Counted from the stretch's first letter, positions 34,982 to 45,243 are shown. The stretch: DNA of 64,000 bases from Tragulus kanchil (GCA_022376925.1 JAIOJX010000002.1:132628831-132692830), one strand, 5' to 3'. Numbers and translations are program-made. Notes: a model not told the origin generated them from the letters alone.

Positions 34982-36168
34982 TCATTTGCTAAGTCATGTC
35001 CAACTCTTTGTGACCTCATGAACTGCAGGACACTAGGCTTCCCTGCTCTTTACTACCTCCCTGAGTTTGCTCAATCTCAGGCCATTGAGTTGATGATGCC
35101 ATCCAACCATTTTATCCTCTGTTGCCCCCCTCTTCTTTTGCCCTCAATCTTTCCCAGCATCAGGGTCTTTTCCAATGTGCTGGCTCTTCGCATCAGGTGA
35201 CCAAAATATTGCTGTTTTAGCTTCAGCATCAGTTCTTCCAGTGAATATTCAGAGTTGATTCCCTTTAGGATTGACTGGTTGGATTTCCTTGCAGTCCAAA
35301 TGACTCTTCAAGAGTCTTCTCCAATACCACAGCTCAAAGGCATAGGGCCTTCAGTGCTCATCTTTCTTTATGGTCCAACTCTCACATCTGTACACGACTG
35401 CTGGAAAAGCCATAGCTTTGACTATACAGACCTTTGAGGGCAAAGTGATGTCTCTGTTTTTGAATATGCTATCTAGGTTTGTCATAGCTTTTCTTCCAAG
35501 GAGCAAGCGTCTTTTAATTTCATGGCTGCAGTCACTATTTGCAATTGACTTTGGAGCCCAAGAAAATAGTCTGTCATGGCTTCCACTTTTTTCCCCTTCT
35601 ATTTGCCATGAAATGACGGGACTGGGTGACATGATCTTAATTTTTTGAATGTTGAGTTTTAAGCCAGTTTTTTAAACTCTTCTCTTTCATCTTTATCAAG
35701 AGGCTCTTTAGTTCCTTTTGCTTTCTGCCATTAGGGTTGTATCGTCTGCACATCTGAGATGGTTGATATTTCTCCCAGCATTGTGAGTCATCCAGCCCAA
35801 CATTTCACGTGATGTCCTTTGCATATAATTTAAATAAGTAAGGTGACAGTATAAACCCTTGACATACTCCTTTCCCAATTTTGAATCAGTCAGTTGTTCC
35901 ATGTAAGGTTTTAACTATTGCTTCTTCTCCTGTACACAGGTTTCTCAGGAGGCAGGTAAGGTGGTCTGGTATTCCCATCTCTTTAAGAATCTTCCACAGT
36001 TTGTTATGAGCTTTCCACAGTCAAAAACTTTAGCAAAATCAATAAAGCAGAAGTGGATGTTTTTATGGCATTCCCTTTCTTTTTCTATGATTCAGTGGAT
36101 ACTGGCAATTTTATCTCTGGGTCCTCTGCCTTTTCTAAATTCAGCTTGTGCATCTGGAAGTGCTCAGG
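34982..36168 (-). pseudogene. BovB reverse transcriptase remnant
   Basis: This is the complete BovB piece of this locus, about 1.2 kb, 5'-truncated and read on the minus strand. The translated frames at 35902-35708 and 35632-35351 show RTE features: the active-site region reads CADD where an aromatic residue (YADD or FADD) is usual, followed by TTLMAES. Further on come SRDITLPSKV-like and YRCESWTIKK words from the connection region. Frames are split by shifts and the element is dead. The insertion lies in a MIR, with the imperfect target-site duplication tctaaggaactttgtcat (33968) and tctaagtaacttgtccat (36169). BovB is an RTE-clade LINE acquired by an ancestor of ruminants and supplies the machinery that moves Bov-tA. 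Confidence 0.88.
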
Positions 36169-37327
36169 TCTAAGTAACTTGTCCATCCTCAAAACTAGTA
36201 AGTAGGAAGGCTATGATTTGAACCCAGAGAGCTTGATTCCGGTGATCTTTTCCATGTGCTGGCTCTTCGCATCAGGTGACCAAAATATTGCTGTTTTAGC
36301 TTCAGCATCAGTTCTTCCAGTGAATATTCAGAGTTGATTCCCTTTAGGATTGACTGGTTGGATTTCCTTGCAGTCCAAATGACTCTTCAAGAGTCTTCTC
36401 CAATACCACAGCTCAAAGGCATAGGGCCTTCAGTGCTCATCTTTCTTTATGGTCCAACTCTCACATCTGTACACGACTGCTGGAAAAGCCATAGCTTTGA
36501 CTATACAGACCTTTGAGGGCAAAGTGATGTCTCTGTTTTTGAATATGCTATCTAGGTTTGTCATAGCTTTTCTTCCAAGGAGCAAGCGTCTTTTAATTTC
36601 ATGGCTGCAGTCACTATTTGCAATTGACTTTGGAGCCCAAGAAAATAGTCTGTCATGGCTTCCACTTTTTTCCCCCTTCTATTTGCCATGAAATGACGGG
36701 ACTGGGTGACATGATCTTAATTTTTTGAATGTTGAGTTTTAAGCCAGTTTTTTAAACTCTTCTCTTTCATCTTTATCAAGAGGCTCTTTAGTTCCTTTTG
36801 CTTTCTGCCATTAGGGTTGTATCGTCTGCACATCTGAGATGGTTGATATTTCTCCCAGCATTGTGAGTCATCCAGCCCAACATTTCACGTGATGTCCTTT
36901 GCATATAATTTAAATAAGTAAGGTGACAGTATAAACCCTTGACATACTCCTTTCCCAATTTTGAATCAGTCAGTTGTTCCATGTAAGGTTTTAACTATTG
37001 CTTCTTCTCCTGTACACAGGTTTCTCAGGAGGCAGGTAAGGTGGTCTGGTATTCCCATCTCTTTAAGAATCTTCCACAGTTTGTTATGAGCTTTCCACAG
37101 TCAAAAACTTTAGCAAAATCAATAAAGCAGAAGTGGATGTTTTTATGGCATTCCCTTTCTTTTTCTATGATTCAGTGGATACTGGCAATTTTATCTCTGG
37201 GTCCTCTGCCTTTTCTAAATTCAGCTTGTGCATCTGGAAGTGCTCAGGTCTAAGTAACTTGTCCATCCTCAAAACTAGTAAGTAGGAAGGCTATGATTTG
37301 AACCCAGAGAGCTTGATTCCGGTGATC
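35166..37327. repeat. Direct duplication 14 (offset 1079-1080 bp)
   Basis: Copy 1 is 35166-36247 and copy 2 is 36246-37327. The join shares tc. Copy 2 lacks one A at its very start (ttccaatgtg against ttccatgtg) and has an extra C near 36670 (ttttcccctt against ttttccccctt). Confidence 0.95.
36246..37248 (-). pseudogene. Duplicate of the BovB remnant
   Basis: Copy produced by duplication 14. The same broken frames recur (for example 36982-36788) with the same CADD active-site change. It is not a separate insertion. Confidence 0.88.
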
Positions 37328-37350
37328 ATGGCTTTGAACGTCAGGCTATC

Positions 37351-37632
37351 CTTTTTTTTTTTTTTTTTTTAATTTTGGCCTCTTTTGTTGGCTTTTTAAA
37401 ATTTATTTTCATCCATCTTTATTCTTCGGCCTGTGTAGGCCTCCCATCGCAGTGGCCTCTCTCATTACAGAGCACCAGCTCTGGGTGCGTGTGCCTCAGA
37501 GCTCTGGCTCATAATTGGACGCATTGGTCCAGCCGCTCTGTGGCACGTGGGATCTCCCTAGGTCAGGGATTAAACCAGCATCCCTTGTACTGCAAGGTAG
37601 ACTCTTTACCCACTGGACCACCAGGGAAGCCC
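37351..37632 (-). mobile_element. CHR-like tRNA SINE, 'gccactgcaatg' subfamily
   Basis: Minus-strand element beginning with a run of about 20 T (its A tail). The body has tctctcattacagagcacca and ctcataattggacgcattgg, and the head is cccactggaccaccaggg. The flanks aggctatcc and aagttatcc suggest a diverged target-site duplication. A duplicate lies at 38520-38801. Confidence 0.87.
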
Positions 37633-37639
37633 AAGTTAT

Positions 37640-38094
37640 CCTATCTTGATTGAGCCTCCTCTTTCCTAGTCTGTGGAGCTGCTTTGGTCCCTGCCTGGCT
37701 ATAGTCTAGAGGCTACCTTAGAGGGTCTCATCCCCATTTCCTCCCAAGAAATCTTTTGTGGGTTAAGTTACCTACAGTCAGTTTTTGTTTCTTCAACCAT
37801 GGGACCCTTATAAGTCCAATTTACCAGGTTATTGTGGAGATTTAAGGAAGATGGTGCACATCAACCACTAAGTGCAGTACTAGAACATGGCAGGTCAATA
37901 GATCTCAGAGATAATAATGATGATGAAAATGATGCTGATGGTGATAATGATGAAGATAGTGATAATTGGTGAGGAAAATATTATTAATATACAAATCTAT
38001 ATCTTATCAAGTCCTAAACCTAGGGGTCTAAATCTGGGATGAAAAGAGAAAGGATGTCTTACTTGCACTTGTCCTTGTGTGAGGGTCCATTTGG
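37640..38094. other. Non-coding with a MIR piece and GAT-rich tract
   Basis: Around 37815-37915, attgtggagatttaaggaag and agtgcagtactagaacatgg are MIR-like. At 37905-37970 there is an imperfect GAT/AAT-rich simple repeat (ataataatgatgatgaaaat). Recurs at 38809-39263. No gene is seen. Confidence 0.5.
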
Positions 38095-38297
38095 TGGCTG
38101 TATCCATTATCTATTAGTGTACAATAAATAATTACAAAATGTATCAACTTAACAGAATATTTATCTCACAGCATCTGTGGGTCAGAAATAGGCCTCTCAT
38201 GAGCCTGCAGTCAAGCTACTGGCTTGGGCTTTGGTATCATTTGAAGGCTAGACTATGAGGAAATGTGAATCTGCTTACGTGGTTGCAGACTCACTTA
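38095..38297. mobile_element. Old interspersed repeat, first copy (cut)
   Basis: The order tatccattatctattagtgt, tttatctcacagcatctgtg, ggtcagaaataggcctctca is a familiar mammalian-wide repeat (compare tatctcacagttctgtgggt). The family is not assigned with confidence. It is cut by junction 15; the full version starts at 39264. Confidence 0.5.
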
Positions 38298-38519
38298 GCA
38301 AGTGGATGTTTTTATGGCATTCCCTTTCTTTTTCTATGATTCAGTGGATACTGGCAATTTTATCTCTGGGTCCTCTGCCTTTTCTAAATTCAGCTTGTGC
38401 ATCTGGAAGTGCTCAGGTCTAAGTAACTTGTCCATCCTCAAAACTAGTAAGTAGGAAGGCTATGATTTGAACCCAGAGAGCTTGATTCCGGTGATCATGG
38501 CTTTGAACGTCAGGCTATC

Positions 38520-38801
38520 CTTTTTTTTTTTTTTTTTTTAATTTTGGCCTCTTTTGTTGGCTTTTTAAAATTTATTTTCATCCATCTTTATTCTTCGGCC
38601 TGTGTAGGCCTCCCATCGCAGTGGCCTCTCTCATTACAGAGCACCAGCTCTGGGTGCGTGTGCCTCAGAGCTCTGGCTCATAATTGGACGCATTGGTCCA
38701 GCCGCTCTGTGGCACGTGGGATCTCCCTAGGTCAGGGATTAAACCAGCATCCCTTGTACTGCAAGGTAGACTCTTTACCCACTGGACCACCAGGGAAGCC
38801 C
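38520..38801 (-). mobile_element. Duplicate of the SINE at 37351
   Basis: Second copy created by duplication 15, identical apart from possible differences in the T-run. Confidence 0.85.
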
Positions 38802-39263
38802 AAGTTATCCTATCTTGATTGAGCCTCCTCTTTCCTAGTCTGTGGAGCTGCTTTGGTCCCTGCCTGGCTATAGTCTAGAGGCTACCTTAGAGGGTCTCAT
38901 CCCCATTTCCTCCCAAGAAATCTTTTGTGGGTTAAGTTACCTACAGTCAGTTTTTGTTTCTTCAACCATGGGACCCTTATAAGTCCAATTTACCAGGTTA
39001 TTGTGGAGATTTAAGGAAGATGGTGCACATCAACCACTAAGTGCAGTACTAGAACATGGCAGGTCAATAGATCTCAGAGATAATAATGATGATGAAAATG
39101 ATGCTGATGGTGATAATGATGAAGATAGTGATAATTGGTGAGGAAAATATTATTAATATACAAATCTATATCTTATCAAGTCCTAAACCTAGGGGTCTAA
39201 ATCTGGGATGAAAAGAGAAAGGATGTCTTACTTGCACTTGTCCTTGTGTGAGGGTCCATTTGG

Positions 39264-39760
39264 TGGCTGTATCCATTATCTATTAGTGTACAATAAATAA
39301 TTACAAAATGTATCAACTTAACAGAATATTTATCTCACAGCATCTGTGGGTCAGAAATAGGCCTCTCATGAGCCTGCAGTCAAGCTACTGGCTTGGGCTT
39401 TGGTATCATTTGAAGGCTAGACTATGAGGAAATGTGAATCTGCTTACGTGGTTGCAGACTCACTTACATGGTTGTTGGGAAGCCTCAGTCCCTTGGCATA
39501 GGGGCTTTTCCATAGAATTCTGTGTAACATGGCAGCTGGCTTTCCCAAGGGCTAGTGACCCAAGAGAGAGCAAGACAGAGTGCCCAAGATGAAAGCCTCA
39601 ATATTTTTATAACTTTATCTCAGATGTGACATAGCATCATTTATGCCTTTCTATTTGCAAGAAGTCATGAGTAAATCCAACTCACACTCAAAGGGGAGGG
39701 GTAAAAATAAGGCATGAATATTGGGAAGGGCAACATTGGCGGCTCTCTTAAAAGCTCTAT
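39264..39760. mobile_element. Old interspersed repeat, complete copy
   Basis: It continues past the junction-15 segment with cacttacatggttgttggga, aacatggcagctggctttcc, gcatcatttatgcctttcta and ctcaaaggggaggggtaaaa, about 500 bp in all. It is an old LTR or DNA element with no coding potential. Its second half recurs at 40552-40854. Confidence 0.5.
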
Positions 39761-39951
39761 ATGCCACAGTGACAGTCTTGAGGGAACCTAATTTAGATGA
39801 AGATGTACCCCCAAGGAAGCCAAAAGAAAGAGTTTGACAATGAGTTGGAGTAAAATTTGCTGTGGAGGTGTCTACTCTCTTTAATCCTGAAGAATTTCTT
39901 AGAACCTTCCAGCAGTAATCTTATTCAACATGGATCAAGATTGGCTTTGTA

Positions 39952-40250
39952 GGGCTTCCCTGGTGGTCCAGTGGGTAAGGACACCGCCTTGCAGTGCAAG
40001 GGGCACCGGTTTGATCCCTGGCCTGGGAAGACCATACGTGCCGCGGAGTGGCTGGACTAATGTGTTCAATTACCGAGCCAGCGCTCTGGAGCGCATGCAC
40101 CCAGAGCCGGTGCTCTGTGACAACAGAGGCCACTGTAATGAGAGGCCCACACAGGCTAAAGAACAAAGATGGATGAAAACAGATAAATGAAAGACCAATA
40201 GAAGTGGCCCGCCCATCCCCCTCCCCACCCCCCAGCAAAAAAAAAAAAAA
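39952..40250 (+). mobile_element. CHR-like tRNA SINE, young copy with perfect TSD
   Basis: A full element: gggcttccctggtggtccag, ggtttgatccctggcctggg, gagtggctggactaatgtgt, gccagcgctctggagcgcat, gaggccactgtaatgagagg, aaagatggatgaaaacagat, then a C-rich stretch and an A-run. It is bracketed by a perfect 14-bp target-site duplication, agattggctttgta, at 39938-39951 and 40251-40264. The intact duplication indicates a fairly recent insertion. A duplicate lies at 41046-41338. Confidence 0.93.
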
Positions 40251-40336
40251 AGATTGGCTTTGTAATTTTTTATGGGAGGGAGACTAAACCAACCTGGATA
40301 ACATATATATCCAACCTGGATTCAGGTGCTCTTTCA

Positions 40337-40554
40337 TTACTGCAGACAGTCCTGGGTGTGCCTGGGGAGGTCTGAAATGATAGAGAAAGTGGGTGGAGCA
40401 TCACGGGAGTGGGTGGAGCCATGCTGCTCAGCGCTCAGCCCTCCAGTGAATCTATAGCAGGTGGGGCAGGACTTTAGAACAGACTCCAGGCGTATGAGGG
40501 CCAGGGCAAGGATCGAGAGGCCTGCGAGGTCGGTGCTGTTACAGAGGTTGTACT
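40337..40554 (-). pseudogene. 3' part of the LYNX1 retrocopy, first copy
   Basis: Minus-strand copy of the 3' end of the sequence described at 41425-41923, cut at 40554 by junction 16. The minus-strand frame 40642-40337 crosses the junction and so is a chimera with no biological meaning. Confidence 0.75.
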
Positions 40555-41045
40555 CACTTACATGGTTGTTGGGAAGCCTCAGTCCCTTGGCATAGGGGCT
40601 TTTCCATAGAATTCTGTGTAACATGGCAGCTGGCTTTCCCAAGGGCTAGTGACCCAAGAGAGAGCAAGACAGAGTGCCCAAGATGAAAGCCTCAATATTT
40701 TTATAACTTTATCTCAGATGTGACATAGCATCATTTATGCCTTTCTATTTGCAAGAAGTCATGAGTAAATCCAACTCACACTCAAAGGGGAGGGGTAAAA
40801 ATAAGGCATGAATATTGGGAAGGGCAACATTGGCGGCTCTCTTAAAAGCTCTATATGCCACAGTGACAGTCTTGAGGGAACCTAATTTAGATGAAGATGT
40901 ACCCCCAAGGAAGCCAAAAGAAAGAGTTTGACAATGAGTTGGAGTAAAATTTGCTGTGGAGGTGTCTACTCTCTTTAATCCTGAAGAATTTCTTAGAACC
41001 TTCCAGCAGTAATCTTATTCAACATGGATCAAGATTGGCTTTGTA

Positions 41046-41338
41046 GGGCTTCCCTGGTGGTCCAGTGGGTAAGGACACCGCCTTGCAGTGCAAGGGGCAC
41101 CGGTTTGATCCCTGGCCTGGGAAGACCATACGTGCCGCGGAGTGGCTGGACTAATGTGTTCAATTACCGAGCCAGCGCTCTGGAGCGCATGCACCCAGAG
41201 CCGGTGCTCTGTGACAACAGAGGCCACTGTAATGAGAGGCCCACACAGGCTAAAGAACAAAGATGGATGAAAACAGATAAATGAAAGACCAATAGAAGTG
41301 GCCCGCCCATCCCCTCCCACCCCCAGCAAAAAAAAAAA
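41046..41338 (+). mobile_element. Duplicate of the SINE at 39952
   Basis: Second copy from duplication 16, with the target-site words duplicated alongside. Confidence 0.88.
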
Positions 41339-41424
41339 AGATTGGCTTTGTAATTTTTTATGGGAGGGAGACTAAACCAACCTGGATAACATATATATCC
41401 AACCTGGATTCAGGTGCTCTTTCA

Positions 41425-41923
41425 TTACTGCAGACAGTCCTGGGTGTGCCTGGGGAGGTCTGAAATGATAGAGAAAGTGGGTGGAGCATCACGGGAGTGG
41501 GTGGAGCCATGCTGCTCAGCGCTCAGCCCTCCAGTGAATCTATAGCAGGTGGGGCAGGACTTTAGAACAGACTCCAGGCGTATGAGGGCCAGGGCAAGGA
41601 TCGAGAGGCCTGCGAGGTCGGTGCTGTTACAGAGGTTGTACTGGCAGCAGGAAATGGTGGACGTGAGCTTGGAGGAGCCATTGTACATGGTCCTGAAGCA
41701 GCGGGGCACACGTGACCTACTCACCTTCCTCCTGGTTGGGGTGTAGTTAAGTGTGTGTGGTCATGGAATGGGTGACCATGGCTGAGCAGCACATGGGCCT
41801 GAAGCAGTTTTCCTCATTGTAAGCACACACAGGGTAGTCCAGAGTCTGGGCCACAAGTAGGCCTGCCTGGGCCACAAACAGGCCCACCAGGGCCACCAGG
41901 AATAGGGGGAGCAGGGGTGCCAT
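41425..41923 (-). pseudogene. LYNX1 (pseudogene): LYNX1-like processed pseudogene (Ly6/uPAR family)
   Basis: The first ATG is at 41923-41921 and the frame encodes a leader [16 protein letters not shown], then [13 protein letters not shown]. After a +1 shift near 41750 it resumes as [39 protein letters not shown] and a hydrophobic tail SILALALI. This order matches LYNX1, a GPI-anchored three-finger protein that modulates nicotinic receptors, including the CCQYxLCN end and the anchor signal. The coding parts that are separate exons in Ly6 genes are joined here, so it looks like a retrocopy. Defects: a frameshift giving an early stop, a 21-bp tandem duplication in the leader ([14 protein letters not shown]), and loss of expected cysteines ([19 protein letters not shown]). 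The original stop corresponds to about 41562. No clear A tail was found. Assignment to LYNX1 rather than another Ly6 gene rests on remembered family sequence. Confidence 0.82.
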
Positions 41924-42049
41924 GGCTGGAGGTGAGAGGGTAGAGAGGGAGCTGGGAACTGGAGAGCAGCTGGTCCTGGATTCAACACAGGCTAGGGCTC
42001 ATATAGGCAAAGAGTGGGTGGGACAACACCCTGCCCTCCAGGAGTTTCT

Positions 42050-42385
42050 TTCTTTTTTGTTTTTTTAAAGATTTATTTATTTATTTATTTTTGGGTGGAG
42101 GTCGGGTTGGGGAGGGAGGGAAGCGGGCAGGCCACTTCTATTGGTCTTTCATTTCTCTATTTTCACTCGTCTTTGTTCTTTGGCTCCTGTGGGCCTCCCA
42201 TCGCGGTGGTTTGTCATCGCAGAGCACCGGCTCTGGGCGCATGCGCTCCAGAGCTCTGGCTCGGTAATTGGACACATCGGTCCAGCCGCTCCATGGCACG
42301 TGGGATCTACCCAGGCCAGGGATCGAACCGGCGCCCCTTGCATTGCAAGGCAGTGTCCTTACCCACTGGACCACCAGGGGAAGCC
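42050..42385 (-). mobile_element. CHR-like tRNA SINE, young copy with perfect TSD
   Basis: Minus-strand element: tail tttttaaagatttatttatt, body ggtctttcatttctctattt, gagcaccggctctgggcgca and tggctcggtaattggacaca, B box gggatcgaaccggcgcc, head cccactggaccaccaggg. It is bracketed by a perfect 16-bp target-site duplication, ccctccaggagtttct, at 42034-42049 and 42386-42401. It sits just upstream of the LYNX1 retrocopy. Duplicate at 43133-43468. Confidence 0.94.
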
Positions 42386-42596
42386 CCCTCCAGGAGTTTC
42401 TGATCAATGGAGGCTCTGTAGCCTCTTTTGTTACGTAGTCAGTCCCTCACCCCAGCCGCCAGCTGTGCACCTCATTCCTTCAGCCCAATTTTACAGGGAT
42501 GGTAATGGAGCTGTGGCTCATGCTTAATTTTAGGTTGTGGTTTTTAGGATAAATATGAGTCGTTCTCAATATTTAAACAATTCTAATGGTAGGTAA

Positions 42597-43006
42597 CTGC
42601 TCAGCTCAGCCCTCCAGTGAATCTATAGCAGGTGGGGCAGGACTTTAGAACAGACTCCAGGCGTATGAGGGCCAGGGCAAGGATCGAGAGGCCTGCGAGG
42701 TCGGTGCTGTTACAGAGGTTGTACTGGCAGCAGGAAATGGTGGACGTGAGCTTGGAGGAGCCATTGTACATGGTCCTGAAGCAGCGGGGCACACGTGACC
42801 TACTCACCTTCCTCCTGGTTGGGGTGTAGTTAAGTGTGTGTGGTCATGGAATGGGTGACCATGGCTGAGCAGCACATGGGCCTGAAGCAGTTTTCCTCAT
42901 TGTAAGCACACACAGGGTAGTCCAGAGTCTGGGCCACAAGTAGGCCTGCCTGGGCCACAAACAGGCCCACCAGGGCCACCAGGAATAGGGGGAGCAGGGG
43001 TGCCAT
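42597..43006 (-). pseudogene. LYNX1 (pseudogene): LYNX1 retrocopy, 5' part, duplicate
   Basis: Copy from duplication 17, containing the ATG at 43006, the leader with its 21-bp repeat, the frameshift and the CCQYNLCN region, but truncated at 42597 by the junction. It carries the same lesions as 41425-41923, so it is not a second gene. Confidence 0.8.
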
Positions 43007-43132
43007 GGCTGGAGGTGAGAGGGTAGAGAGGGAGCTGGGAACTGGAGAGCAGCTGGTCCTGGATTCAACACAGGCTAGGGCTCATATAGGCAAAGAGTGG
43101 GTGGGACAACACCCTGCCCTCCAGGAGTTTCT

Positions 43133-43468
43133 TTCTTTTTTGTTTTTTTAAAGATTTATTTATTTATTTATTTTTGGGTGGAGGTCGGGTTGGGGAGGGA
43201 GGGAAGCGGGCAGGCCACTTCTATTGGTCTTTCATTTCTCTATTTTCACTCGTCTTTGTTCTTTGGCTCCTGTGGGCCTCCCATCGCGGTGGTTTGTCAT
43301 CGCAGAGCACCGGCTCTGGGCGCATGCGCTCCAGAGCTCTGGCTCGGTAATTGGACACATCGGTCCAGCCGCTCCATGGCACGTGGGATCTACCCAGGCC
43401 AGGGATCGAACCGGCGCCCCTTGCATTGCAAGGCAGTGTCCTTACCCACTGGACCACCAGGGGAAGCC
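43133..43468 (-). mobile_element. Duplicate of the SINE at 42050
   Basis: Second copy created by duplication 17, together with its target-site flanks. Confidence 0.9.
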
Positions 43469-43687
43469 CCCTCCAGGAGTTTCTGATCAATGGAGGCTCT
43501 GTAGCCTCTTTTGTTACGTAGTCAGTCCCTCACCCCAGCCGCCAGCTGTGCACCTCATTCCTTCAGCCCAATTTTACAGGGATGGTAATGGAGCTGTGGC
43601 TCATGCTTAATTTTAGGTTGTGGTTTTTAGGATAAATATGAGTATTTCTCAATAGTTAAACAATTCTAATGGTAGGTAACTAGATAC

Positions 43688-43945
43688 TTTTTTTTTTCAC
43701 AATCCTGTTTTTTTATTTTGCTTTTTTGATTTTACAGAGTTTTGTTGTTTACAGATATGTATAATTCCAGATTAGTCATATGCATATCCCATTCCCCCCA
43801 TCCCACCCCTCCAGGCTGTCGCAAAGCCCCCATGTATGATCCCTTAGACCCACAGCGTATTGACAATAGATATCTCTTTTGCATAAGATACTATAGGGTT
43901 CTGTGTTACTCTTTCCATATTTCTCACCCACTTTTCTCTCTCCCC
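43688..43945 (-). mobile_element. 5'-truncated L1 3' UTR insertion
   Basis: Minus-strand L1 end: a T-run (its poly(A)), then gattttacagagttttgttg, tttacagatatgtataattc and cagattagtcatatgcatat. It is bracketed by ggtaactagatac (43675-43687) and ggtaaccagatac (43946-43958), a 13-bp target-site duplication with one mismatch. It is the same L1 family as the large element at 52.7-63.6 kb. Confidence 0.88.
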
Positions 43946-43958
43946 GGTAACCAGATAC

Positions 43959-44215
43959 ATTTTTATCCATATAGAAATAGAGGGTTTTTTATGAACAAAT
44001 ACATTTGCTAGTTTTTTCAAGTAGTTAATGCTTGAATAATATATCCCTATGGTTCAAAACTCAAAATGATACAAAAATGTATACAGCTGAAGGTCTCCTT
44101 CCCACTCCCAAGCCTACAGATAAGCACAGATTAGTTTCTTGTATACCCTTCTGGTGTTTCAAAAACATTCTGTTACAAATACAGATGGATATTTATGGGA
44201 AATATTTGTCCTGAG
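43959..44215 (-). mobile_element. Old L1-like 3' fragment, antisense (tentative)
   Basis: The words tcaagtagttaatgcttgaa, ccctatggttcaaaactcaa and gtatacagctgaaggtctcc resemble an inverted old L1 3' UTR. The younger L1 fragment inserted next to or within it. Confidence 0.45.
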
Positions 44216-44335
44216 TTCATTTCTGGAAGGTGTTGGGGGCTCCTGAGGAAGACTGGAGAAGCTGAAAGTCTGTTCTATCACCTCAGCTCCAGCTCTGTGA
44301 GTCTCCCCCTGACCTGAAACCTTTTGTAGGGACCG

Positions 44336-44622
44336 CTGAATACTCATTGGAAGGACTGATGCTGACGCTGAAGCACAAATACTTTGGCCACCTGATGCAA
44401 AGAGATAACTCACTGGAAGAGACCCTGATGCTGGGAAAGATAGAAGGCAGCAGGAGCAGGGGACGACAGAGAATGAGATGGCTGAATGTCATCACTGACT
44501 GAATGGGCATGAGTTTGAGCAAGCTCCTGGAGATAGTGAAGGACAGGGAAGTCTGGCATGCTGCAATCCATGGGGTCATAATGAGTCAGACAGGACTGAG
44601 TGACTAAACTGAACTGAACTGA
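44336..44622 (+). mobile_element. BovB LINE 3' end
   Basis: Plus-strand BovB tail: actttggccacctgatgcaa, gatgctgggaaagatagaag, ggacgacagagaatgagatg, gtcatcactgactgaatggg, and the terminal gaactgaactgag repeat typical of BovB ends. It encodes the last residues of the BovB protein, with stops. A duplicate lies at 45461-45718. Confidence 0.92.
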
Positions 44623-44978
44623 GCTGGAGCCCTCAGAGTCCTCAATATCCCCCTTCTGTTCTCTGGGAGGTTCAAGATTTCCAGGCCTGGGCATGAACAC
44701 CCAATTTCAGTGGAATACTCCAGTTCAATAGGACTGGGAAATCCAGGAGTCAGCCAAGTCTTCATATCGATCCCATCCATCCAGATTCTCTTGGGCACAG
44801 GTTAGAAAAGTATACAACCTGAAGAGCCAATCCTGTTGACCATTTGTTTTGGTAAATAAACTTTTATTTGGACACAGCCACACCCATTAGTTACATATAT
44901 CCTGTGGCTGCTTTTGCTTTACAACAGCAGAGTTGAATAACAGAGAAAGGATGGCTTTCAAAGCTACACGTATTTTAT

Positions 44979-45243
44979 GTTATTTTAAAAATTTTGACCT
45001 CTTTTCATTGGTTGGTTATTTATTTACTTTCATCCATCTTTGTTCTTTGGCCTGTGTGGGCCTCCCATTGCAGTGGCCTCTCTCATGGCAAAGCACCAGC
45101 TCTGGGCACATGCGCTCCAGAGTGCTGGCTCGTAATTGGACACACTGGTCCAGCCACTCTGCAGCACGTGGGATCTTTCCATCGAACCGGTGCCCCTTGC
45201 ACTACAAGGCAGACTCTTTACCCACTGGACCATCAGGGAAGCC
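44979..45243 (-). mobile_element. CHR-like tRNA SINE with TSD
   Basis: Minus-strand element with tgacctcttttcattggttg, ctctcatggcaaagcaccag, ctcgtaattggacacactgg and cccactggaccatcaggg. The B-box region has an internal deletion (ctttccatcgaaccggtgcc). It is bracketed by ctacacgtattttat (44964-44978) and ctacacatattttat (45244-45258). Duplicate at 46075-46339, partial third copy at 47355-47422. Confidence 0.9.

Larger units (their letters stand above)
33510..35507. repeat. Direct duplication 13 (offset 996 bp)
   Basis: Copy 1 is 33510-34511 and copy 2 is 34506-35507. The join shares agcaag, one of the two longest microhomologies in the window (agcagcaagaaa incoming, ggagcaagcgtc outgoing). 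It has the shortest offset of the 24. Confidence 0.95.
33592..36245 (-). mobile_element. One MIR split by a Bov-tA and a BovB
   Basis: Three minus-strand MIR pieces are in register: 33592-33627 (aataactaacaatagattta then ctaaatgccca), 33851-33985 (ccaagtgcccaacattatcc to caggcagaatctaaggaact) and 36169-36245 (taagtaacttgtccatcctc to ggctatgatttgaaccc). A Bov-tA separates pieces 1 and 2, and a BovB separates 2 and 3. A second set is created by duplications 13 and 14. Confidence 0.72.
37131..39466. repeat. Direct duplication 15 (offset 1169 bp)
   Basis: Copy 1 is 37131-38297 and copy 2 is 38300-39466. At the join cacttagc leads into aagtggatgt with only two or three ambiguous bases. The T-run near 37351 and 38520 is of similar length in both. 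Confidence 0.95.
39458..41642. repeat. Direct duplication 16 (offset 1091-1094 bp)
   Basis: Copy 1 is 39458-40554 and copy 2 is 40552-41642. The join shares act. The C-runs and A-run in 40210-40250 are longer than in 41307-41338 (ccccctccccacccccc against cccctcccaccccc), a homopolymer error pattern. Confidence 0.95.
41512..43681. repeat. Direct duplication 17 (offset 1083 bp)
   Basis: Copy 1 is 41512-42598 and copy 2 is 42597-43681. The copy-2 start lacks two bases (gctcagcgctcagc against gctcagctcagc). The copy-1 end has substitutions (gagtcgttctcaatattt against gagtatttctcaatagtt). Both lie within about 60 bp of the join. Confidence 0.95.
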
